Shown piece by piece: positions 42,166-50,775 of a DNA stretch of 64,000 nt. The notes under the pieces are model-generated. The model ran no database searches. It was given only the letters and a program-made list of their open reading frames with translations, and was not told where the DNA came from. This stretch comes from Endobacter medicaginis (lineage in GTDB: Bacteria; Pseudomonadota; Alphaproteobacteria; Acetobacterales; Acetobacteraceae), in the NCBI RefSeq assembly GCF_014192375.1, contig NZ_JACHXV010000006.1, positions 124,001 to 188,000 of the forward strand, given 5' to 3'. A program made the position numbers and the translations under genes. Every line of letters begins with the position of its first letter. The first letter of the stretch is position 1.

Positions 42166-43764
42166 TCAGTTCGTCGCGGCGACAGGCTCCGATGCGGTCT
42201 GTTGGGCGAGCATCGTCTCGATCGCGGCACCGATCCGCTCGATCTGTGCGGGCTTGAGCCGGATCCCGATCCGGCTGCGGCGCCACACGGCATCCTCGGC
42301 GCGACGAACCCACTCGTGACGCACCAGGAATTTCAGTTCGGCCTCCGTGAAGTCGGCCCCGTACAGCTCGCCGAGATCCGACATCGACCTGGCATCGCCA
42401 AGGATGTCGAACGCTTCGGTGCCGTACGCACGCAGCAGCCGGTCGGAATGATCGGCGCTGAGAAAAGGATATTGCCTGCGCAGCCGCGCGAGCAGCGCCG
42501 GCGCCCCGTCGATCGGGAAATCGCCGCCCGGCAGCTTGGAGTCTCCGGTCCAGCCGGGCTGGCGCGTCGCGGCCTTGGGCAGCAGCGGCACCAGATGCTC
42601 CAGCGCATGCTCGGCGAGACGGCGATAGGTGGTCAGCTTGCCGCCATAGACCGACAGCAGCGGCGCGCGACCGCCTTCGCTGTCGAGCTTGAGCACGTAG
42701 TCGCGCGTCGCCGCCTGGGCGGCACCCACGCCGCTCTCGTCATAGAGCGGGCGCACACCGGAATAGGTCCACACCACATCCTTCGGCGTGATCGGCGTCT
42801 TGAGATAATCCGAAGCCGAGCGGCACAGATACGCGATCTCGTCATCGGTCGCACGCACATCCGCCGGATCGCCGCTGTAATCGCGATCGGTGGTGCCGAT
42901 CAGCGTGTAATGCTGCTCGTAGGGAATGACGAAAAAGATGCGCTTGTCGGCATTCTGGAAGATGTAGCAGCGGTCGTGCTCGTAAAGGCGCGGCACCACG
43001 ATGTGGCTGCCCTGCACCAGGCGGACCGGAGAATGGGTGTTGGCGTGGAAAGCGTTCTGCGCCACCGCGCCGACCCAGGGGCCGGCGGCATTGACCAGGC
43101 TGCGCGCGCGGATGGTGTGGCGCCCGCCCTGCTCGCTGTCGACATCGACCACCCACAGCCCGCCCTCATGCCGCGCGTTGACGCAGCGCGTGCGGGTCTC
43201 GATCACCGCGCCGAGACGCTGTGCATCGCGGGCATTGAGCACCACCATGCGTGAATCCTGCACCCAGCAATCGGAATATTCGAAGCCGAGCCCGAACTCG
43301 TCCTTCAGCGGACCGCCGACCACATCCTCATGCAGGCGCACGGTGCGCGTCGCCGGCAGACGCTTGCGGCCGCCGATATGGTCGTAGAGGAACAGCCCCA
43401 GACGCAGCATCCAGGCGGGTCGCAACTTCTTGTGGTAAGGCAGCACGAAACGCAGCGGCCAGATGATGTGCGGCGCGATGCCCCACAGCACCTCACGCTC
43501 CTGCAGCGCCTCGCGCACCAGCCGGAACTCGTAATATTCGAGATAGCGGAGTCCGCCATGAATCAGCTTGGTCGCGGCCGACGAGGTCCCGGAGGCGAGG
43601 TCGTTCTGTTCACACAGATAGACGCTCCAGCCACGTCCGGCCGCATCGCGCGCGATGCCGCAACCATTGACGCCGCCGCCGATGATCGCGATGTCGAAAA
43701 TGCGCTCGTCGGCGCCCTGGTCCGGCCCGCCGGCAGCGATCGCCGGACTGCTGTGATCGGCCAT
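42166..43764 (-). CDS. glpD: Glycerol-3-phosphate dehydrogenase (respiratory, FAD)
   Basis: GlpD oxidises glycerol 3-phosphate to dihydroxyacetone phosphate and passes electrons to quinone at the inner membrane. The 532-residue flavoprotein has FDIAIIGGGVNGCGIARDAAGRG, SSAATKLIHGGLRYLE (the FAD/substrate loop), YTLIGTTDRDY, YSGVRPLYDE and VYGGKLTTYRRLAEHA, plus a C-terminal helical domain. ATG 43764 is chosen because AGGGTGACAGGC precedes it; a GTG 42 bases upstream is less likely. It is the second gene of the glp operon. A GlpR-like dyad lies in the 57-base gap after glpR. Confidence 0.96.
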   Translation of the reverse strand: MADHSSPAIAAGGPDQGADERIFDIAIIGGGVNGCGIARDAAGRGWSVYLCEQNDLASGTSSAATKLIHGGLRYLEYYEFRLVREALQEREVLWGIAPHIIWPLRFVLPYHKKLRPAWMLRLGLFLYDHIGGRKRLPATRTVRLHEDVVGGPLKDEFGLGFEYSDCWVQDSRMVVLNARDAQRLGAVIETRTRCVNARHEGGLWVVDVDSEQGGRHTIRARSLVNAAGPWVGAVAQNAFHANTHSPVRLVQGSHIVVPRLYEHDRCYIFQNADKRIFFVIPYEQHYTLIGTTDRDYSGDPADVRATDDEIAYLCRSASDYLKTPITPKDVVWTYSGVRPLYDESGVGAAQAATRDYVLKLDSEGGRAPLLSVYGGKLTTYRRLAEHALEHLVPLLPKAATRQPGWTGDSKLPGGDFPIDGAPALLARLRRQYPFLSADHSDRLLRAYGTEAFDILGDARSMSDLGELYGADFTEAELKFLVRHEWVRRAEDAVWRRSRIGIRLKPAQIERIGAAIETMLAQQTASEPVAATN

Positions 43765-43811
43765 GCCTGTCACCCTGATCGTTTCTTCCCCGGATGACGA
43801 TGGCACGGCGC

Positions 43812-43823
43812 GAACGAATGTTC
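43812..43823. promoter_or_regulatory. Possible secondary GlpR site before glpD
   Basis: GAAC-GAAT-GTTC is a 4-bp dyad using the same GAAC/GTTC half-site wording as the upstream operator. It overlaps the glpR stop and lies 48-59 bases before glpD. It may be an internal operator; it is short, so chance is possible. Confidence 0.35.
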
Positions 43824-44613
43824 AAGCGAGCACTTCGACCACTTCCACCTTGCTGTCACGGCACAGGGCGGCGGCGCGCGGGGTCGGCAGCCGGTCGGTG
43901 ACGAACAGGTCGATCTCCGCCAGCCGTGCGATACGGATCGGCGCGCGCCGGGCGAACTTGCCGGCATCGGCGACCAGCATCACCCGCCGTGCGTTCTCGA
44001 TGATCGCGCGGCTGACCTGCACCTCGCGCACGTCGTAATCGAGCAGCACCCCTTCCTCGTCGATCGCCGAGGTACCGATCACCGCCAGATCCATCTTGAA
44101 GCCGGCCATCGCGGCCGCCGCCGCCTGGCCCACGATGCCGCCGTCGGAGCTGCGCATCGAACCGCCGGCCATGATCACCTTGATCTCCGGATTGGCGTAG
44201 AGCGTGCCGGCCACGTTGAAATTATTGGTGACCACCAGCAGCCCGGTATGGCGCGCCAGCGCACGCGCCACCGCCTCGGTGGTGGTGCCGAGATTGATGA
44301 ACAGCGAGCTGCCCTGCTCGATCATCGAGGCGGCCACCGCACCGATGCGTTCCTTGGCCTCGGAGGCGGTGCCCTTGCGGGTCTCGTAGGCGAGATTCTC
44401 GATCCCGGAGGCGACGACCGCGCCACCATGCACCCGGGTCAGCCGCCTTGCGGCGGCCAGCTCGTTGAGGTCGCGGCGGATGGTCTGCGGGGTGACGGCG
44501 AAGCGCTCGGCCAGTTCCTCGACCGCGATGCGGCCATCGGCGCTGATCAGTTCGAGGATCGATTCCTGTCGGGCATTCGAATTGCGTGGGCTGACAAGCC
44601 GGCTTCTGGCCAT
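43822..44613 (-). CDS. glpR: DeoR-family repressor of glycerol metabolism
   Basis: GlpR represses glp genes and is released by glycerol 3-phosphate. The 263-residue protein has an N-terminal DeoR winged HTH (SILELISADGRIAVEELAERFAVTPQTIRRDLNEL, residues ~18-52) with the following RVHGGAV. A phosphosugar-binding domain follows with INLGTTTEAVARAL, VVTNNFNVA, VIMAGGSMRSSDGGIVG and DLAVIGTSAIDEEG. It heads the operon glpR-D-F-K, and a consensus-like GlpR operator lies just upstream of its start. Confidence 0.94.
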   Translation of the reverse strand: MARSRLVSPRNSNARQESILELISADGRIAVEELAERFAVTPQTIRRDLNELAAARRLTRVHGGAVVASGIENLAYETRKGTASEAKERIGAVAASMIEQGSSLFINLGTTTEAVARALARHTGLLVVTNNFNVAGTLYANPEIKVIMAGGSMRSSDGGIVGQAAAAAMAGFKMDLAVIGTSAIDEEGVLLDYDVREVQVSRAIIENARRVMLVADAGKFARRAPIRIARLAEIDLFVTDRLPTPRAAALCRDSKVEVVEVLA

Positions 44614-44634
44614 GGTGCCGATCTTTTCTGAGCA

Positions 44635-44664
44635 AATGTTCGTACGAACGTCATGCCGAACATC
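44635..44664. promoter_or_regulatory. GlpR-type operator upstream of glpR
   Basis: AATGTTCGTACGAACG contains a perfect 12-bp palindrome GTTCGTACGAAC (44638-44649). An outlying half-site CGAACAT (44657-44663) is the inverse of ATGTTCG (44636-44642). The half-site wording equals that of the E. coli GlpR operator consensus (WATGTTCG...CGAACATW). It lies 22 bases before glpR, suiting autoregulation of the operon. The recQ stop is 16 bases further out. Confidence 0.75.
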
Positions 44665-44679
44665 AAGGAAGTGTTTGTG

Positions 44680-46644
44680 TCAGGATACGTTCGATTGCGT
44701 GACGATTTCCAGCACCTCCGCGCCGTAGCGTTCGAGTTTCGATGCGCCGACGCCGCGGATCTCCGCCAGCCGGGCGCGGTCGGCCGGCCGCTCGGCGGCG
44801 ATCTCGCGCAGCGTGGCGTCATTGAAGATGACGTAAGGGGGCACCGACTGCGCCTTGGCCTGCTCCATGCGCCAGGCCCGCAGCCGGTCGAACAGCGACT
44901 GTGCGCCGGGGTCGAGCAGGGTCGGTTCCGCGACCGGCCGCGAGCTGCGGGCCGCCTTGTCGGTCGCCACCACCGGGTCCTCGCGCAGCAGCACCGGCGC
45001 CTCGCCGCGCAGGATCGGCCGTGCGACCGGCTCGTGCAGGCTCAGCGTGGCATACTCGCCGCCGGTCCGCAGCGCATCGCGGGCGATGAGCTGGCGGATC
45101 ACCGAACGCCAGAAGCCCTTTGCCTGGTCACGGCCGATGCCGAACAGCGCGAGGCGGTCATGGCCGTGGCGGCGCACCATCTCGCTGTCCTCGCCGCGCA
45201 GCACGCTCACGATGTGCAGCGCACCGAAGCGCTGGCCGGTGCGGTAGATCGCCGACAGCACCTTGCGCGCCGCCTCGGTGCCGTCGAACGTCGCCACCGG
45301 CCGGGTGCAGTTGTCGCAATGGCCGCAATCGACCGCCAGCGTTTCGCCGAAACACGCCAGCAGCGCGCGGGTGCGGCAGGCGGTGGTCTCGGTCAGCGCG
45401 ATCATCGATTCGAGCCGCTGCGCGCTGACCCGCTTCTGCTGCTCGGGCGCGCCCGACTGCTCCAGCCAGAACCGGGCCCGCGAGATGTCCTCGCCACCAT
45501 GCAGCAGCAGCGTGTCGGCCGGCTCTCCATCACGTCCGGCGCGGCCGATCTGCTGGTAGTAGCCCTCCGGGCTGTCCGGCATGTCGAGATGCACGACGAA
45601 ACGCACGTCCGGCCGGTCGATGCCCATGCCGAAGGCGATGGTGGCGACGATCACCATCTCCTCGCCGGAGCGGAACCGGCGCAGCGCGGAGCGTTTCTGC
45701 TCGGGGGTGAGCCCGGCATGGAACGCCACCGCCGGCACCCCGCGCCCGGCCAGCGCGGTGGCGATACGTTCGGTCTTGGCCCGGCTGCCGCAGTACAGGA
45801 TCCCCGCCTGCCCGCGCCGCGCCTCCAGCCAGGCAGTGAGCTGGCCCAGTTCGGAGCCCTTGGGCTGCGCCGAGACGAACAGGTTCGGCCGATGGAACGA
45901 GGTCGCGAACACTTCCGCGTCCGCAAGCCCCAGGGCGGCGAGAATATCGGTGCGCGTGCGCGGATCGGCGGTGGCGGTCAGCGCGATTCGCGGCACGCCG
46001 GGCAGCATGTCGCCCAGCGAGACCAGCGCACGGTATTCGGGTCGGAATTCATGCCCCCAGGCGGAGACGCAATGCGCCTCGTCGATCGCCACCAGCGCGA
46101 GGTCGAGCTTTGCCAGACGCGGCAGCATGCCCGGCGAAAGCAGCCGCTCCGGCGAGATGTAGAGCAGGTCGAGCCGGCCGCGATCGAGCGCATAGCCGAC
46201 CGCGTCCGCCTCGTCGTAGCCGAGCTCCGAATGCAGGGCGGCCGCCGCGATACCGAGCTGCCGCAGGGCGGCGACCTGGTCATCCATCAGCGCGATCAGC
46301 GGCGACACCACGATCGCCATGCCGGGACGGCACAAGGCGGGGATCTGGTAGCACAGGCTCTTGCCGCCGCCGGTCGGCATCAGCACCAGCGCATCGCCAC
46401 CGGCCATCACCCGCTCGATCGCCGCCGCCTGCACCAGCCGGAAGCTCTCGTAACCGAATACGCTCGACAGCACCTCGAGCGGTGCGCGCCCTGCGAGATG
46501 TCCGGCCGGCCAGCGCGTCGTCTGCTCAGGCGCGACCGGCGTGTCGTGCGCCTCGTCGTCTCCCAAAGCGCCAGACTCCATTTCCAGCCGCCAAGCGTCC
46601 GGATCGGCGTCGGCGCCGAAATCCATGTCCTCCGGAGGCGACAT
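44680..46644 (-). CDS. recQ: ATP-dependent DNA helicase RecQ
   Basis: RecQ unwinds DNA 3' to 5' in recombination and fork repair. The 654-residue protein has an ~60-residue extra N-terminus, then Walker A PTGGGKS, IDEAHCVSAWGHEFRPEY, the aromatic-rich loop region, SFHRPNLF, QQIGRAGRDGEP (motif VI), and the RQC zinc cysteines (CRTRALLACFGE...CGHCDNC). A winged helix and a C-terminal HRDC domain follow (LFDRLRAWRMEQAKAQ). All modules are intact. The start ATG 46644 is tentative: a Met-Asp start at residue 7 follows a GGAGG placed too close. Confidence 0.95.
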   Translation of the reverse strand: MSPPEDMDFGADADPDAWRLEMESGALGDDEAHDTPVAPEQTTRWPAGHLAGRAPLEVLSSVFGYESFRLVQAAAIERVMAGGDALVLMPTGGGKSLCYQIPALCRPGMAIVVSPLIALMDDQVAALRQLGIAAAALHSELGYDEADAVGYALDRGRLDLLYISPERLLSPGMLPRLAKLDLALVAIDEAHCVSAWGHEFRPEYRALVSLGDMLPGVPRIALTATADPRTRTDILAALGLADAEVFATSFHRPNLFVSAQPKGSELGQLTAWLEARRGQAGILYCGSRAKTERIATALAGRGVPAVAFHAGLTPEQKRSALRRFRSGEEMVIVATIAFGMGIDRPDVRFVVHLDMPDSPEGYYQQIGRAGRDGEPADTLLLHGGEDISRARFWLEQSGAPEQQKRVSAQRLESMIALTETTACRTRALLACFGETLAVDCGHCDNCTRPVATFDGTEAARKVLSAIYRTGQRFGALHIVSVLRGEDSEMVRRHGHDRLALFGIGRDQAKGFWRSVIRQLIARDALRTGGEYATLSLHEPVARPILRGEAPVLLREDPVVATDKAARSSRPVAEPTLLDPGAQSLFDRLRAWRMEQAKAQSVPPYVIFNDATLREIAAERPADRARLAEIRGVGASKLERYGAEVLEIVTQSNVS

Positions 46645-46667
46645 GCGTCCGGTCCCGGTAAGGAGGC

Positions 46668-47072
46668 CTACGGCGCGGCGCCGATGGTGATCTCGACGCG
46701 ACGCGCGCCGACGGTCGGGGTCTCGTTGCTCGGCGGACGCGGCTGGGTGACGATCCGGGCCGGATCGACACCGTCGATGCGCAGTGTCGCCGAGACGATG
46801 GCGATGCGGCTGCCGACCAGCGCCTCCTCGGCGTCACGGCTGCCATTGGCGGCGGCGTAGCCCGCCACGGTCACCGGCGAGGCCGGATAGCCCGCGGCAG
46901 CGGTCGCGGCCGCACGGATCACGCGATCGGCGGCGGTGTCGATTCCGGCCGAGCCCTTGGAGAAGAACACAACGTAGCGCCGGCCCGGCCCGTCATCGGC
47001 GCAGCCGGCCAGCATCGTGCCGGAGAAGACCGTAAGACCAAACAGCATTGCCCAGCGACGCATCGAACCCAT
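46668..47072 (-). CDS. OmpA-like domain lipoprotein
   Basis: The 134-residue product has a lipoprotein signal peptide with lipobox LAGC (TVFSGTMLAGC). The mature part reads like a compact OmpA-C domain: YVVFFSKGSAGID, then a helix ADRVIRAAATAAAG, VTVAGYAAANGSRDAEEALVGSRIAIVSATL and RRVEITI. Such domains bind peptidoglycan and anchor the outer membrane. The usual NxxLSxxRA motif is altered. The start is ATG 47072 or 47063. It lies 23 bases upstream of recQ and may be co-transcribed. A 16-bp perfect palindrome stands 28 bases before the start. Confidence 0.75.
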   Translation of the reverse strand: MGSMRRWAMLFGLTVFSGTMLAGCADDGPGRRYVVFFSKGSAGIDTAADRVIRAAATAAAGYPASPVTVAGYAAANGSRDAEEALVGSRIAIVSATLRIDGVDPARIVTQPRPPSNETPTVGARRVEITIGAAP

Positions 47073-47099
47073 CCCAGCTCAGGCCGGAGGCGCCCCGAT

Positions 47100-47115
47100 C
47101 CGGGTCAGGACCCGG
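47100..47115. repeat. Perfect palindrome before the OmpA-like gene
   Basis: CCGGGTC-AG-GACCCGG is a perfect 7-bp inverted repeat with a two-base centre, in the 154-base gap between cydC and the lipoprotein gene. It could be an operator or part of a terminator for cydDC. A second dyad, GGCCCG...CGGGCC (47195-47218), lies closer to cydC. Neither has a T tract on the minus strand. Confidence 0.4.
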
Positions 47116-47226
47116 CCGGCACGACTCGCACCACGCACGCCGGACGGCGCGCCATGACTGAGGTCAGTGCCAACAAGCGCAGCGTCGCGTCAATGGCCCG
47201 AGCGCCCCTGCGCGGGCCTGCGACGC

Positions 47227-48951
47227 TCATCCCGCCGCCGCTGTGGCGCGGCCGCCGACCAGCCGCCAGATGCGGTCAAGTCGCTCGACGCCGAGCAGGC
47301 GATGGGTGATCAGCACCACCGTACGGTCATCGGCGACCGTATTGAGGGTCTCGAGGAAGGCGCGCTCGGTGTCGATGTCGAGCCCGGCGCAGGGCTCGTC
47401 GAGGATCAGGACCGGCGCGCGCGACAACAGCACCCGCGCCAGCGCGATGCGTCGCTGCTGGCCGCCGGACAGGCCCGCCCCGGCCTCGCCCAGCCAGGTG
47501 TCGAGCCCGTCCGGCAGACCGCGCACCACCTCTGCGATGCCGGCCTGTTCGAGTGCCGTCCACAGCTCCGCCTCGTCCGCCTCCGCACGCTGGAGCCGCA
47601 GATTGGCGGCGATGGTGTCGGAGAACAGATGGGTCGTCTGGCCGAGCCAGGCGAAGCGCGACCGCAGATCCGCGGCGGCCAGCGCCGAGACCGGCACGCC
47701 ACCGAGCCGCACCTGCCCCGATTGCGGTTCGGCCAGGCGCAGGGCGAGTGCCGCGAGCGAGGACTTGCCCGACCCGGACGGACCCAGGATCGCCACGCGC
47801 CGCCCGGCGGGGATGTCGAGGCTCAGGCCATCGAACACGGCAGGGCGGTCGGCAGCCCAGGTGAAGCCCACCTGGTCGAAGCTGAGCGCGTGGCCGGGAG
47901 GCAGCGACACCGGCACGGCGGGATCGGGGGCGGCCTCCGGCAGGCTGGCGGCCTCGATCACCCGCCCGGCGGCAGACGCCATCTGACCGGCCATCACGCC
48001 GGCGCGCGGCAGGCCGGAGACCGGCTCGAAGGCGGCGATGGCGACGAACACCATCGCGATCGCCGCCAGCGGGGGCACCGCGAACGGCGCCCAGCCGACG
48101 GCCGCCGCCAGCAGGCAGAGCAGGATCGCCTGACCGCACAGGAAGGCCGCCAGCCCGGCCGCCGCGAGCCGCGCCGACAGCCCGGCCTGGGCGGCGAACA
48201 GCGCGGATTCGCGCGACTGAGCCATGGCCCGCATGCGCCCCTCGGCGCCGAACACGCGGATCTCGCGCAGGCCGACGATCACGTCGAGCACGGCGACACG
48301 CAGGGCGGCGACGGTCTCGTTGAGCACCGGGCCGGCATGCAGCCCGGCACGGGCGGCCAGCACCGGCCCGACCACCGCGGCTGCGACGAACAGCAGCGCG
48401 ATCGCCGCCACCAGCGCCGCCGGTACGCCGGGGATCGCCACCAGGGTGGCGACCAGCACCACGAAACTCAGCAGCGCCACCCCCGCCGGCACGACCAGCC
48501 GCAGATACAGCCCGTCGAGCACGTCGACATCCCCGACCAGGCGCGACAGCAGATCGCCGGAGCGCAGGAAGCCCAAGCCTCCCGCCGCACTGCGCGCGAT
48601 GCCGGCGAATAGCCACACCCGCAGCCCGGCGAGTGCGCGGAAGGTCGCCGAATGGGTGACCAGCCGCTCGGCGTAGCGCAGCACGATCCGCGCCAGCCCG
48701 GTCAGCCGCATTAGCGCCGGTGTCGCCAGCAGCACGGCGAGGGCGGCGATATCGTGCGACGGCGCATGACCCTCCGAGGCCACCACCAGCCCGGCCAGAT
48801 GGGTGCCGGCCCCCGACATCACCGCCAGCCCGGCAAGTCCGGCGGCCAGGGCGACGACGAGCCCCGCCGCCATCAGCGGCCATTGCGGCCGCCACAACAG
48901 CACGATCCGGTGCAGCGGCGCCCAGCCGGTCTTCGTCTGTTGCACCATCAT
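47227..48951 (-). CDS. cydC: Thiol reductant ABC exporter subunit CydC
   Basis: CydC with CydD forms the inner-membrane ABC exporter of glutathione and cysteine needed for cytochrome bd assembly. The 574-residue half-transporter has six N-terminal helices, then the nucleotide-binding domain with Walker A GPSGSGKSS, Q-loop SRFAWLGQTTHLFSDT, LSGGQQRRIALAR and LILDEPCAGLD, then the switch histidine in LITHRLLG. It overlaps the cydD stop by four bases (ATGA). No cydAB is in the window. The order cydD then cydC is the usual one. Confidence 0.93.
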   Translation of the reverse strand: MMVQQTKTGWAPLHRIVLLWRPQWPLMAAGLVVALAAGLAGLAVMSGAGTHLAGLVVASEGHAPSHDIAALAVLLATPALMRLTGLARIVLRYAERLVTHSATFRALAGLRVWLFAGIARSAAGGLGFLRSGDLLSRLVGDVDVLDGLYLRLVVPAGVALLSFVVLVATLVAIPGVPAALVAAIALLFVAAAVVGPVLAARAGLHAGPVLNETVAALRVAVLDVIVGLREIRVFGAEGRMRAMAQSRESALFAAQAGLSARLAAAGLAAFLCGQAILLCLLAAAVGWAPFAVPPLAAIAMVFVAIAAFEPVSGLPRAGVMAGQMASAAGRVIEAASLPEAAPDPAVPVSLPPGHALSFDQVGFTWAADRPAVFDGLSLDIPAGRRVAILGPSGSGKSSLAALALRLAEPQSGQVRLGGVPVSALAAADLRSRFAWLGQTTHLFSDTIAANLRLQRAEADEAELWTALEQAGIAEVVRGLPDGLDTWLGEAGAGLSGGQQRRIALARVLLSRAPVLILDEPCAGLDIDTERAFLETLNTVADDRTVVLITHRLLGVERLDRIWRLVGGRATAAAG

Positions 48952-50723
48952 GCCACCTGCGGCCGCGTCCGCGGCGCCAGATCGATGCGGCGGCCGGAGA
49001 AGGCATGCACGGCCTGGCTGTGCCCGACCAGGATCACGGTACGGTTGATTGCCAGGCGCTGCAGGCAGCGCAGGATATGCGCCTCGGTCACCGGATCGAG
49101 ATGCGCGGTCGGCTCGTCGAGCAGCAGCAGCGGTGCGTTCTTGAGGAAGGCACGCGCGATCGCCACACGCTGCGCCTGTCCGCCGGACAGCCCGAACCCG
49201 CCCTCGCCGATCGGGGTCGCGAGCCCGCGCGGCAGGCTGGCGACCACCTCCGCGAGTCCCGAATCACGTACCGCCGCCTCGAGCTCCGCCTCGCTCGCCT
49301 CGGGCCGGGCGAAGCGGATGTTGTCGCCGAGACTGCCGGCGAACAGCACCGGCCCCTGGCCGATCCAGGAGGTCATCCGCGCCAGCGCCTCCGGCACGAT
49401 GCTCTCGATCGGCGCACCGTTGAGCGTGATCCGCCCCGATTGCGGCCGGATGAACCCCAGCAGCAGTTCGATGACGGTCGATTTTCCCGCCCCCGACGGT
49501 CCGGCGACGATCAGCGTCTCGCCATGCGGCACCCGGAAGCTCAGGCCGTCGAGTACCGGCGGCCGGTGCGCCGACCAGCCGAAACGAACGTCCTCGAACG
49601 CCACCGTCACCCCATGCGCCTGCACGGTGCGGATCGCCGGCGGCATATGCTCGCCGCCCTCGGGCAGCACGACGGCGTCCGGCGGCGCCGGCAGCCCGAC
49701 CAGGGTCTCGGCCGCGGCCGAGGCGTGCATGCGGTCCTGATAGGCAAGCGCGAAGGCGCGCAGCGGAGCGAAGAACTCGCTCACCAGCAGCAGCGCGAAC
49801 AGCGAGCGGGCGACGCCGAGCGGCGTGGCGGGGGCGGCACCGGCCCGTGTCAGCGCCGCGCCGTCATGCAGCGCGATCGCCACCAGCGCAGCGACCATGG
49901 CGAGATCGAGCGCCGCCGAGGAAAGGAACGCCACGCGCAGCACACGCAGTGTCCGACGACGCAGCTCGGCAGCCGCGATGCCAAGGGCGCGGGCCTCATC
50001 CGCGGCGCGGCCGGCGAGCACGATGGTGGAAACGCCGCGCATGCGGTCGAGGAACCGCGCCTGGAGCCGCGACAACGCCACGAACTGACGGGCTGCCGCC
50101 CGCGCCGCGCCGATTCCGAACACCGCCTGGCTGAACGGCACGCAGATCCCGGCAATCAGCAGCACCAGCGCCGCATAGGGCTGCGCGGCGAGTGCCGCCA
50201 GCAGCACCAGCAGCGGTCCGAGCAAGGCCAGGCTGGCCGCGGGCACCCAGCGGGCGAACAACCCGTCCAGCGCCTCGATGCGATCGACGGCGAGCGCGGC
50301 GAGCTCGCCGCTGGCATGGCCGCGCAGCAATGCCGGTCCCTGCGCCAGCAGCCCGCCCAGCAATATCCCGCGCAGGCGGCGGCGGCCCGCCCGGCCCGCC
50401 GCCGCGGCGCGCCGCTCGGCGAGCATCAGGGCGAGGCCGCGCAGCAGCCCGAGCATGGCAAAGGCCAGCAGCCAGACGCGGACATCGCGCGCGTGCACGC
50501 CGCCGAGCGCGTCGGCCAGCAGGACCGCCACGCACCAGGCCTGCGCGATGGCGAGTGCGACGGAGAGAGTCTGCAGGGCGATGGCCGGCAGGGCCACGCG
50601 CCGGCCCAGGCGGGACTGCGTGGCGATCCAGCGTCGCGTGGCGGCACGACCGGTGGCGGGAGCACCCGGCGAAACATCGGGCGCGGGGGAAGGCGAGCGG
50701 TCCGCAGAAGGTCGGTCGATCAT
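48948..50723 (-). CDS. cydD: Thiol reductant ABC exporter subunit CydD
   Basis: This is the partner of CydC. The 591-residue half-transporter begins with a ~40-residue Pro/Ala-rich cytosolic lead, then six helices. Its nucleotide-binding domain has Walker A GPSGAGKST, TSWIGQGPVLFAGS (Q-loop), LSGGQAQRVAIARAFLKNAPLLLLDEPTAHLD and a switch histidine in ILVGHSQAV. The membrane segment includes LRRRTLRVLRVAFLSSAALDL, typical of CydD. It is first in the cydDC pair and starts 52 bases after the histidine kinase stop, on the same strand. That suggests possible read-through, but function is unrelated. Confidence 0.92.
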   Translation of the reverse strand: MIDRPSADRSPSPAPDVSPGAPATGRAATRRWIATQSRLGRRVALPAIALQTLSVALAIAQAWCVAVLLADALGGVHARDVRVWLLAFAMLGLLRGLALMLAERRAAAAGRAGRRRLRGILLGGLLAQGPALLRGHASGELAALAVDRIEALDGLFARWVPAASLALLGPLLVLLAALAAQPYAALVLLIAGICVPFSQAVFGIGAARAAARQFVALSRLQARFLDRMRGVSTIVLAGRAADEARALGIAAAELRRRTLRVLRVAFLSSAALDLAMVAALVAIALHDGAALTRAGAAPATPLGVARSLFALLLVSEFFAPLRAFALAYQDRMHASAAAETLVGLPAPPDAVVLPEGGEHMPPAIRTVQAHGVTVAFEDVRFGWSAHRPPVLDGLSFRVPHGETLIVAGPSGAGKSTVIELLLGFIRPQSGRITLNGAPIESIVPEALARMTSWIGQGPVLFAGSLGDNIRFARPEASEAELEAAVRDSGLAEVVASLPRGLATPIGEGGFGLSGGQAQRVAIARAFLKNAPLLLLDEPTAHLDPVTEAHILRCLQRLAINRTVILVGHSQAVHAFSGRRIDLAPRTRPQVA

Positions 50724-50775
50724 GCGGGCAGCATCCTAGAACCATCCGCGCCGGAAAATCACCCTCCCCCCGGCC

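Noticed and set aside
44653-46860. 735-residue plus-strand open frame antisense to recQ
   Set aside because: There is no recognisable domain, and RecQ on the opposite strand is complete.
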